From Actinacidiphila glaucinigra (lineage in GTDB: Bacteria > Actinomycetota > Actinomycetes > Streptomycetales > Streptomycetaceae): a stretch of DNA of 64,000 nt. The stretch covers positions 157,921 to 221,920 of the forward strand of contig NZ_FZOF01000010.1 of assembly GCF_900188405.1 (NCBI RefSeq). The letters run 5' to 3'. The notes beneath the pieces were generated by a model. That model searched no databases. It was given only the letters and a program-made list of their open reading frames with translations, and was not told where the DNA came from. This document shows positions 57,579 to 64,000 of this stretch, piece after piece. Every line of letters starts with the position of its first letter. Position 1 is the stretch's first letter. The position numbers were made by a program, and so were the translations under genes.

Positions 57579-60134
57579 TCACGCGGGTGTCAGAGCCTGC
57601 TCGGTCCAGATCGTCTTGCCGCGGGGATGGTGGCGGGTGCCCCACTGCTGGGCGAGTTGCGCCACGAGGAGCAGACCCCGCCCGCCCTCGTCGTACGTGC
57701 GGGCACGGCGCAGGTGCGGGGTGGTGTTGCTCGTGTCGGTGACCTCGGTGATGAGCGCCGTGGTGTTGTGGATCAGACGCAGCTGGATGGGCGGCTTGCC
57801 GTAGCGGATGGCGTTGGTGACCAGTTCGCTGACGAGGAGTTCGGTGGTGAACGAGGTCTCCTCCAGGCCCCATGCGGTGAGCTGCGTCGTGGCGTGGTGG
57901 CGGGCCTGGGCGACGGTGGCGGGGTCGTTGGGCAACTGCCAGGTGGCGATGTGGTCCGGCGGCAGCGTGCGGGTCCGGGCGACCAGCAGGGCGATGTCGT
58001 CCGTCGGGCGGTGTGTGATGAGGGTGGTCAGGACCCGGTCGCAGATCGAGTCCAGGGACCCGGCCGGGTGCGCGAGGGCCGTGAACATCTTGTCCAGGGA
58101 CTGGTCGATGTCGTGGTGGTGCGGGTCCAGCAGCCCGTTGGTGTAGAGGGCGAGGACGGTCCCCTCAGGGAGGTTCGTGGTCATCGTCTCGAACGGCAGC
58201 CCGCCCAGGCCCAGCGGAGGGCCGACGGGGACGTCCAGGAAGTGGACGGCGTGGTCGGGGGTCACCACGGCGGGCGGCGGGTGCCCCGCGCGGGCGAGGC
58301 TGCACTGGCGCGTGGTCGGGTCGTACACCGCGTACAGGCACGTGGTGCCGATCCCGCCCGCGGTCTCCGCGTCCTGGTCGTCCCCGGCGTCGTCGGAGCA
58401 GAGGTGGATCACCAGGTCGTCGAGGTGGGTGAGGAGTTCGTCCGGGGGCAGGTCGACGTCGGCGAGGGTCCGCACCGCGGTGCGCAGCCGGCCCATCGTG
58501 GCCGAGGCGCGGATGCCGTGCCCGACGACGTCGCCGACCACGAGCGCGACGCGGGTCCCCGACAGCGGGATCACGTCGAACCAGTCGCCGCCCACACCGG
58601 CGTGGGTCGTCGCGGGGAGGTAGCGCGTGGCGACGTCCAGGGCGGCCTGGTCGGGCAGGGTGTGCGGCAGCAGGCTGCGCTGCAGGGTCATCGTCGTCGT
58701 GCGCTCGCGGGCGTAGCGGCGGGCGTTGTGGATCGCGGTGGCCGCCCGGTGGGCGAGCTTCCCGGTCAGTGCGAGGTCGTCGGCGCTGAACGGGACGGGA
58801 TTGCGGTGCCGGCTGAAGACCGCCAGCCCCAGGGTGGCGCCGCCGGCCGTGAGGGGGATGGCGATGACCGAGTGGGTGCCCGCCTCGCGGATCCACGCGG
58901 CCCGCGGGTCCTGGGCGGCCCAGCGCGCGAGGGTGGCGTCGGTGATGTCGTACAGCGCGGCCTTCCCGGTGGCCAGCGTCTGCGCGGGAGGGGAGCCAGG
59001 GGGATAGGTCGCGGTGTCGCCGAGGGCGATCAGCGCCTCGGGCGTGCCGGGCAGGATGGACCTGGCGGCGGTGCGGGTCACGGTCACCGGACCGTCCGAG
59101 CCCGCCGCCCCGGGGCGGGTGGACGGCTCGATCAGGTCGACGGCGGCGTAGTCGGCGAGTTCGGGGACCACCAGGTCGGTGAGCTCCTGCGCGGTGCGGG
59201 TGGTGTCCAGGGTCGTGCCGATACGGGTCGCCGCGTCGTGCAGGAGATGCGAACGGCGCCGGACCTCGGGGTCCTCGGCGGCCGGGTGCGTGGTGAGCAC
59301 CACCCCGTGAACCGTCCCCGCCGGGTCCGCCAGCGGGGTGAGCGTCGCCCGCAGGGCGTGCTCCCCGTCGGCGCCGTCCACCGCGCCCGTCCCGTCCGCT
59401 GCCCGGTCCTCGTCCCCGGCCCAGGTGCCCGGGCTCCCGTTGTGTCCGGGGGCGGTGGAGCCGTCGGCCGCGAAGGGCGCCGGGGCATGCTGCGGGCGGC
59501 CGCTGGTCAGCACGCTCCGCATGTGCGTCTCCGTCTGCCGGGCGGTGTCACCGGGGGCGAGGTCGGCCAGCCGCAGGCCGCGCATCTCCGCCTCGCGCAG
59601 GCCCAGCGTGTCCTCGAAGGCGGCGTTGGCCCGCGTCAGACGCAGGCCGGCGTCGAACACCGCCTGGGGGCACGGTGACTGCGCGAACGCCCAGCCGCGG
59701 ACGGCGTCGTGGGCAGGAGGGTCGCCGGAGGAGGCGGGGACCGCCGCGACGACGAGCCAGCCACCCCTGCCGTGGCCGCCGCCGTTGCGGCCGGGCCCCG
59801 TGCCGTCGCCCCCGTCCTCGGTCCCGCGGTGGTGGGCGAGCAGCCGCAGACGCAGGGTGTGCCCGTCGCGGTGGCGGAGCGCGAGCGTGCCGGACCAGCG
59901 CGGCGTGGAGGGCGGCGGGGCGTGCGGCGGGGGTCCGGCGAGGAGCAGCGTGGCGGGATGGCCGATGATCTCGGCGGGCGTGTGGCCGAGCAGGTGGTGG
60001 GCCTGGGCGCTCCAGCCGGTGACGACCCCGTGGTCGTCGAGCGTGGCGGAGGCGGTGTAGGCGGTACCGCCGTCGGCGCCCCGGGACTCCGGCCCGCCAC
60101 CGGCGGCGGTGGGAAGTGGCTCCATGGCTGTCAT
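57579..60134 (-). CDS. Multi-domain PAS-GAF-SpoIIE phosphatase with HATPase domain
   Basis: An 851-aa signalling protein. Start at 60134 (MTAMEPL) after GAGGGCG. Domains: PAS (about 15-110; VVTGWSAQAHHLLGHTPAEIIG), second PAS (about 150-270; VFDAGLRLTRANAAFEDTLGL), GAF (about 290-460; SVIAIPLTAGGATLGLAVF), PP2C/SpoIIE phosphatase (about 480-690; GVGGDWFDVIPL near 516, VVGDVVGHGIRASATMG, LYTNGLL, TDDIALLVA), and a RsbW-like HATPase kinase (about 710-850; ELLVSELVTNAIRYG, DEGGRGLLLVAQLAQQWG). It both dephosphorylates and likely phosphorylates anti-sigma-factor antagonists in response to a small-molecule or redox signal. The TYDEGGRGLLLV ending is usual for Streptomyces. Confidence 0.93.
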   Translation of the reverse strand: MTAMEPLPTAAGGGPESRGADGGTAYTASATLDDHGVVTGWSAQAHHLLGHTPAEIIGHPATLLLAGPPPHAPPPSTPRWSGTLALRHRDGHTLRLRLLAHHRGTEDGGDGTGPGRNGGGHGRGGWLVVAAVPASSGDPPAHDAVRGWAFAQSPCPQAVFDAGLRLTRANAAFEDTLGLREAEMRGLRLADLAPGDTARQTETHMRSVLTSGRPQHAPAPFAADGSTAPGHNGSPGTWAGDEDRAADGTGAVDGADGEHALRATLTPLADPAGTVHGVVLTTHPAAEDPEVRRRSHLLHDAATRIGTTLDTTRTAQELTDLVVPELADYAAVDLIEPSTRPGAAGSDGPVTVTRTAARSILPGTPEALIALGDTATYPPGSPPAQTLATGKAALYDITDATLARWAAQDPRAAWIREAGTHSVIAIPLTAGGATLGLAVFSRHRNPVPFSADDLALTGKLAHRAATAIHNARRYARERTTTMTLQRSLLPHTLPDQAALDVATRYLPATTHAGVGGDWFDVIPLSGTRVALVVGDVVGHGIRASATMGRLRTAVRTLADVDLPPDELLTHLDDLVIHLCSDDAGDDQDAETAGGIGTTCLYAVYDPTTRQCSLARAGHPPPAVVTPDHAVHFLDVPVGPPLGLGGLPFETMTTNLPEGTVLALYTNGLLDPHHHDIDQSLDKMFTALAHPAGSLDSICDRVLTTLITHRPTDDIALLVARTRTLPPDHIATWQLPNDPATVAQARHHATTQLTAWGLEETSFTTELLVSELVTNAIRYGKPPIQLRLIHNTTALITEVTDTSNTTPHLRRARTYDEGGRGLLLVAQLAQQWGTRHHPRGKTIWTEQALTPA

Positions 60135-60299
60135 CTCGCCCTCGCTAGGTTCTTTCCCCCGCTGGGTCGGGGGAACCGGGCTCGGCCAGGCCATCCACTG
60201 ACCAGCATCGTGCCTGCGGAGAGCGAGCACCAACGCAGCGGATCGGCGTACCGGGCGGGGCCGCAGGAAGGCGCGCCGGGGCGTGAGAGCATCGCGGGC

Positions 60300-60827
60300 A
60301 TGTTCCTGGAGACCTCCCGACTGCGCGTGCGCCGCTTCCGCCCCGGTGACGCGCCGGCCCTGGCCGCCTACCGTTCCGACCCCGCCGTCGCCCGCTACCA
60401 GGGCTGGAGCGCACCGGTGTCCGCCGAGGAGGCCGCCGACCTCGTCGCGGGCTTCGCCGCGGGGGACCCCGAGGAGCCCGGCTGGTTCCAGTACGCGGTG
60501 GAGCTCACCGCCACCGGTGAGCTGATCGGCGACATCGGCGTCTGCCTGCACGACAACCGGATGCAGGCCGACCTCGGATTCACCCTCGCCCGCGCGCACC
60601 AGGGACACGGCTACGCCACCGAGGCCGTCACCGCGCTGCTGGACCGGCTCTTCACCGAGGGCGGTCTGCACCGCGTGTCCGCGGTGTGCGACGCCCGCAA
60701 CACCGCCTCCGCACGGCTGCTGGAACGCGTGGGGTTCCGGCTGGAGGGCCGCCGCCCGGCCCACAGCTGGATCAAGGGGGAATGGACCGACGACCTGCTG
60801 TTCGGCCTGCTCGCAGGCGACCGGTAG
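60300..60827 (+). CDS. GNAT acetyltransferase (RimJ/RimL type)
   Basis: A 175-aa acetyltransferase: LETSRLRVRRFRPGDAPALAAY, IGDIGVCL, LGFTLARAHQGHGYATEAV (acetyl-CoA loop), and RVSAVCDARNTASARLLERVGF. This wording is typical of the RimJ/RimL subfamily that acetylates N-termini or antibiotics. Start ATG at 60300. Divergent from the SpoIIE gene across 165 bp. Confidence 0.93.
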   Translation: MFLETSRLRVRRFRPGDAPALAAYRSDPAVARYQGWSAPVSAEEAADLVAGFAAGDPEEPGWFQYAVELTATGELIGDIGVCLHDNRMQADLGFTLARAHQGHGYATEAVTALLDRLFTEGGLHRVSAVCDARNTASARLLERVGFRLEGRRPAHSWIKGEWTDDLLFGLLAGDR

Positions 60828-60980
60828 CGGCGTCACCACCTCTTGGACCGGACGGGGAATGACGGCGTCCGGTTCACGGTTGCACCAGGCGCGGGAGACC
60901 TGCCTCGGGGCTCCACGGGTACCGACGAGCGGTCCGGCCCCCACGGAGCCCGCGGAGCAGGAGAACGGCCCCGCTCCGAT

Positions 60981-61018
60981 TCGGCGCCGGCCTGGCCCCC
61001 CTTCCCGGCCGGCGCCGA
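60981..61018 (+). terminator. Hairpin downstream of GNAT gene
   Basis: 12-bp stem (60981-60992 with 61007-61018), 14-nt loop, 154 bp after the GNAT stop. Confidence 0.4.
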
Positions 61019-61193
61019 TCGTGCGCTTTCGAGACGAGCGGCGAGTGGCGAGCGGCGCATCGGGAACGTTCGCCACACGGCGCCGGACAGGTACCGGATG
61101 CCCCGTCACACCACCCGGAGCGACGGCCGGTTGAGCCCGGGTGGGTCAGTCCGGCTCGCAGGAACGCCGCGACGGGTGTCTGATGGCATCAGC

Positions 61194-61237
61194 GGCCCGG
61201 GGCCCCGGAGTGGCCCCCGATGAAACGGCCCCGGGCC
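61194..61237 (-). terminator. Hairpin downstream of GH15 gene
   Basis: 11-bp perfect stem (61194-61204 with 61227-61237), 22-nt loop, 68 bp past the GH15 stop on the minus strand. Confidence 0.45.
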
Positions 61238-61305
61238 CGCTTCGTACCTCACTCACCCGCTTCTTCCGGCCGACTCCGCACCGCCGCAGCATCTCTGACG
61301 GATCA

Positions 61306-63135
61306 TCAGGCGGCGATGGGCTGCCGGGCCTCACCGATCGCCCACGCTGCGGTGACGAGACCGATGTGGCTGAACGCCTGCGGGAAGTTGCCGAGCAGTT
61401 CACCGGTGGCCGGGTCGATCTCCTCCGCCAGCAGGCCCACGTCGTTGACGTACGCCGCCGCACGGGCGAAGACGTCACTGGCCCGCTCGGCCCGGCCGGC
61501 CAGCGCCAGCGCCTGGGCCAGCCAGAAGGTGCACAGCAGGAAGGTGCCCTCCTCCCCGGCGAGGCCGTCCACCCCCTCCTCGGTGCGGTACCGGTAGACC
61601 AGACCCGCGTCGTCGGTGAGGTCCCGCTCCGTCGCGTCGATGGTGGCGCGGACCCGTGGGTCGTCGGCGGGCAGGAAACCGACGATCGGCATCATCAGGT
61701 TCGAGGCGTCGAGGGCGGTCGAGCCGAAGTACTGCGTGAAGGCACCCGCCTCCTCGTTCCAGCCCTCGCGCAGTACGGTCCGGTGGATCTCGTCCCGGGT
61801 CCTGCGCCATCCCGCGACCTTCCCGCGGGGCGCGCCCAGAGGCCCGGCGAGCCTGACGGCCCGGTCCAGCGCCGTCCAGCACATGACCTTCGAGTAAAGG
61901 AAGTGACGGGGTTCGCCACGGACCTCCCAGATGCCCTGGTCCTTCTCGGTCCAGCGCTCGGCCGCCGCGTCCGCGCAGGCGACGAGGAAGCGCCGGGTGT
62001 CGTCGTCGATGCGGTCCAACTGGTCGGCGAGGCGGTACGCGGCGTCGAGGAGCTCCCCGTAGACGTCGATCTGCTGCTGGCACCACGCGCCGTTGCCCAC
62101 CCGCACCGGCCGGCTTTCCCGCCATCCCCGCAGGTGGGGCAGGGTGCGCTCGCTCAGATCGTGCTCGCCGCCCACGCCGAACATGATCTGCAGCGTCCGG
62201 TCCGCGCCCAGCGACGGCGCGGCGGTCGCCAGGAAGGCGAAGAAGTCGTGCGCCTCGTCGGGACAGGCCGCCACCCACAGGGCCTCCATCGTCAGGCACG
62301 CGTCCCTGACCCAGGTGTAGCGGTAGTCCCAGTTGCGCTCGCCGCCCACGCCCTCCGGCAGCGAGGTGGTCGCGGCGGCGATGATGGCGCCGCTGGGCTG
62401 GAACGACAGCGCCTGCAGCACCCGGCCGCTGTGGTGCACCAGGTCGCGCCAGGGCCCGTCGTACGCCTGGTGCATGTCCGACCACGACTGCCACGCCTCG
62501 ATCGTGGCGTCCAGGCGGTCGGAGAGGTCCTCCTGCGTCCAGACGTGGGCCGGGGGCTCCTCCAGCGTCGAACGCTGCAGACCGAGGCAGACGGACTCAC
62601 CGGCCCGCAGGGTGAAGGCGCCGTGGGCCGTGGAGTCGGCGAAGTCCATGCGGTGCGCGGTGGTGAGCACCAGCCACTCGGCCCCGCCCCGCGAGGTGAC
62701 CCCGCCCGCGGTCTCCGACAGGATCGGCGCCACGAGCCCGTACTCCGGGCGCGGACGGTACTCCGTCTCCATCGGCACCTCGCCCTCGGTACAGGTCAGC
62801 CGGCGGGCCAGCAGGCGCGGTGCGCCGGCCCCGAGGCTGTGCGCGTCGCCGGCGGGGCCGGTCAGCAGCGCGTCCGTGAGCGTGACCGTCCCCGGTCCGG
62901 TGCGGAAGGTCGTCTCCAGCACCATGGACCGGTCCACGTACTGCCGCGTCGCCTGGTACGGGACCGACGGCCGGACCGACCAGTGCCCCGCCGCGGCGTC
63001 CAGCAGTCGCGCGAAGACCGAGGGGCTGTCGAACCGGGGGAAGCACAACCAGTCGACCGAGCCGTCCCGGCTCACCAGCGCGGCGGAGTGCCGGTCGGAG
63101 ATCAGTGCGTAGTCGGCGATCGCGGTCGAACTCAT
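61306..63135 (-). CDS. GH15 family glucoamylase/trehalase-like enzyme
   Basis: A 609-aa GH15 enzyme without signal peptide, so cytoplasmic. Opening IADYALISDRHSAALVSRDGSVDWLCFPRFDSPSVF is the hallmark N-terminus, followed by a beta-sandwich. The (alpha/alpha)6 barrel begins near 250: ERNWDYRYTWVRDACLTMEALW carries substrate-binding residues, QGIWEVRGEPRHFLYSKVMCW contains the catalytic acid Glu, and EEIDPATGELLGNFPQAFSHIGL the catalytic base region. Such actinobacterial proteins are alpha-glucosidases or trehalases; the subtype is not decidable here. The start at 63135 follows GGGAG. Confidence 0.95.
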   Translation of the reverse strand: MSSTAIADYALISDRHSAALVSRDGSVDWLCFPRFDSPSVFARLLDAAAGHWSVRPSVPYQATRQYVDRSMVLETTFRTGPGTVTLTDALLTGPAGDAHSLGAGAPRLLARRLTCTEGEVPMETEYRPRPEYGLVAPILSETAGGVTSRGGAEWLVLTTAHRMDFADSTAHGAFTLRAGESVCLGLQRSTLEEPPAHVWTQEDLSDRLDATIEAWQSWSDMHQAYDGPWRDLVHHSGRVLQALSFQPSGAIIAAATTSLPEGVGGERNWDYRYTWVRDACLTMEALWVAACPDEAHDFFAFLATAAPSLGADRTLQIMFGVGGEHDLSERTLPHLRGWRESRPVRVGNGAWCQQQIDVYGELLDAAYRLADQLDRIDDDTRRFLVACADAAAERWTEKDQGIWEVRGEPRHFLYSKVMCWTALDRAVRLAGPLGAPRGKVAGWRRTRDEIHRTVLREGWNEEAGAFTQYFGSTALDASNLMMPIVGFLPADDPRVRATIDATERDLTDDAGLVYRYRTEEGVDGLAGEEGTFLLCTFWLAQALALAGRAERASDVFARAAAYVNDVGLLAEEIDPATGELLGNFPQAFSHIGLVTAAWAIGEARQPIAA

Positions 63136-63407
63136 GGCAGCTCCCACGGACGGTGCCTCAGCGGACCGGCCGGCCGGCGCCGTACGCGGCGGGCGCTTCG
63201 CGCGCCGCGAACACCGCACCTGGCGGCCGGAGTTCGGTCGCGACCGGCCCGATGTCCCCGGCCTGTCACGGCAGACCGGTCCCGCTGTCCGCGTCCATGC
63301 CTCCAGTGTGCCGCGGGAGGCGGCGGGCGACCGGGTGCGTGGGGGGTGTGCGGGGGTCCGCGGTGTTTGATTCGCCGGGTGGGGGGTGTGGGGGGATGCT
63401 GGTGTAT

Positions 63408-64000
63408 ATGGGTACGCGTGTTCCTGCGGATTCTGTGGCTCGGGCCGATTTGCCTGCGTGGTCGCCGATGCTGGCGGTGGCGGGTCCGTTGCCGGGGGCG
63501 GAGGCGGAGGCGGGGTACGGGTTCGAGCCGTTGTTCAACGGGGCGCGGGTGCTGGTGTATCTGCCGGGGGATGGGCGGGTGCGGTTGGTGTCGGGGATCG
63601 GGCAGGACGTGACGGCGGGGTATCCGGAGTTGGAGGGGTTGGCGGGGGTGTTGCCGCCGGGTCTGGTGGGGGTGCTGGACGGGGAGGTGGTGGCGTTGGG
63701 GAAGCATGGTGGGGTGTCGGTGGAGCGGTTGCAGCGGCGGATGAGTGTGCGGCATCCGGCGGCGGTGGCGGAGGCCGCGGTGGCGATGCCGGTGCAGTTG
63801 GTGGTGTACGACATTTTGTATTTGGGGGAGCCGGTGTTGCATGCGCCGTATACGGCGCGGCGGGCGTTGCTGGATGATCTGGGGGTGTCGGGGCCGCATG
63901 TGGTGGTGCCGCCGTACTGGCCGGCGATGGCGAGTGAGGCGTTGCACTACATTCGGCAGGAGGGGTATGACGGGGTGGTGGCGAAGCGGTTGACCAGTAC
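63408..64000 (+). CDS. ATP-dependent DNA ligase homologue lacking the catalytic Lys, 3' truncated
   Basis: The first 197 residues of a ligase-type nucleotidyltransferase; the rest is beyond the window. Blocks present: LDGEVVALG (motif III), QLVVYDILYLGEPVL (IIIa), and EGYDGVVAKR (IV). In motif I, where ligases have KxDG, this reads FEPLFNGAR, with Leu42 for the nucleophilic Lys and Asn44 for Asp. Motif Ia is SGIG where SRNG-like is expected. So self-adenylation is not expected. Codons end mainly in G (GGG, GTG, TTG, GCG), unlike the C-rich neighbours. An in-frame ATG at 63396 is an alternative start. Could be regulatory, capsid-like or dead paralogue. Confidence 0.8.
   Translation, partial: MGTRVPADSVARADLPAWSPMLAVAGPLPGAEAEAGYGFEPLFNGARVLVYLPGDGRVRLVSGIGQDVTAGYPELEGLAGVLPPGLVGVLDGEVVALGKHGGVSVERLQRRMSVRHPAAVAEAAVAMPVQLVVYDILYLGEPVLHAPYTARRALLDDLGVSGPHVVVPPYWPAMASEALHYIRQEGYDGVVAKRLTS

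Larger units (their letters stand above)
60828..61305. other. Intergenic region with two hairpins, 478 bp
   Basis: Between convergent GNAT and GH15 genes. No convincing coding sequence. Hairpins at 60981-61018 (12-bp stem) and 61194-61237 (11-bp stem) can end transcripts from the two sides. Confidence 0.5.

Noticed and set aside
57441..59678. 745-aa + strand frame opposite the SpoIIE phosphatase
   Set aside because: Gly/Arg/Val-rich antisense translation; the minus strand has PAS, GAF, PP2C and HATPase motifs.
63370..63877. 163-aa Gly-rich frame overlapping the ligase gene
   Set aside because: It is the G-rich codon pattern of the ligase read out of frame; the ligase frame has motifs III, IIIa and IV.

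Overview
The window is typical Streptomyces (or close actinomycete) chromosomal DNA. It is very GC-rich, codons end mostly in C or G, ATG/GTG start codons usually follow GGAGG-like ribosome sites, and many genes overlap by 4 bp (GTGA/ATGA). The gene content is that of an accessory, arm-like region: secreted glycoside hydrolases, many small regulators each next to one target, oxidoreductases, toxin-antitoxin-like pairs, immunity-type proteins and several decayed genes. I see no rRNA, tRNA, CRISPR array or complete prophage. The only transposon-like sequence is a short non-autonomous element near 29.5-29.8 kb.

Layout. 0-0.7 kb: 3' truncated aldo/keto reductase. 1.2-10.6 kb: a + strand operon of three large exported glycosidases (GH127/146-type, GH106-type, GH78-type) that should strip arabinose and rhamnose from plant pectin or arabinogalactan; it ends in a 17-bp terminator hairpin. 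10.7-16 kb: Imm1-like protein, TetR-MFS efflux pair with a clear palindromic operator, small membrane protein, SMI1/KNR4 protein. 16-20.8 kb: an IclR-controlled divergent locus (CoA-transferase, ornithine-cyclodeaminase-like enzyme, amidohydrolase) whose last gene is an internally deleted M19 dipeptidase relic. 20.8-26.7 kb: nucleotidyltransferase, hemerythrin protein, acetyltransferase, SDR, a frameshifted membrane protein, a maltokinase-cap protein, an RHH/PIN-like toxin-antitoxin pair and an SPW-repeat protein. 26.7-30.8 kb: divergent P450 and FAD monooxygenase, a wrecked TetR gene carrying the MITE-like insertion, and a RelE-like pair.

31-38.6 kb: isochorismatase fold protein lacking its catalytic Cys with an FUSC-type exporter, an alpha/beta hydrolase, then a small TetR-centred regulon. 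A TetR regulator, a nitroreductase, a membrane SpoIIE-type phosphatase and a DUF4863 (PnbB-like) protein are linked by matching operators of form RTTACA-N9-TGTAAY. This is the most interesting system in the window: it looks like a nitroaromatic (nitro to hydroxylamino to lyase) module. 38.6-46 kb: beta-propeller-like and HEAT-like proteins, TesB thioesterase with a second CoA-transferase, M48 protease, DUF1684 protein, secreted ricin-type lectin. 46.4-54 kb: TetR-SDR pair with duplicated palindromic operators, hypothetical proteins, MBL-like and alpha/beta hydrolases, XRE/MmyB regulator, DUF1330, a second aldo/keto reductase, SDR. 54.2-64 kb: prephenate dehydratase, an alpha/beta hydrolase with a LAxTG sortase signal, a His-rich secreted protein behind a CsoR-type copper box, a large PAS-GAF-SpoIIE-HATPase phosphatase, an acetyltransferase, a GH15 enzyme, and the start of an ATP-dependent DNA ligase homologue that has lost its catalytic lysine and uses unusual codons.

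Functional assignments come from reading translated motifs by eye; no database search was possible.
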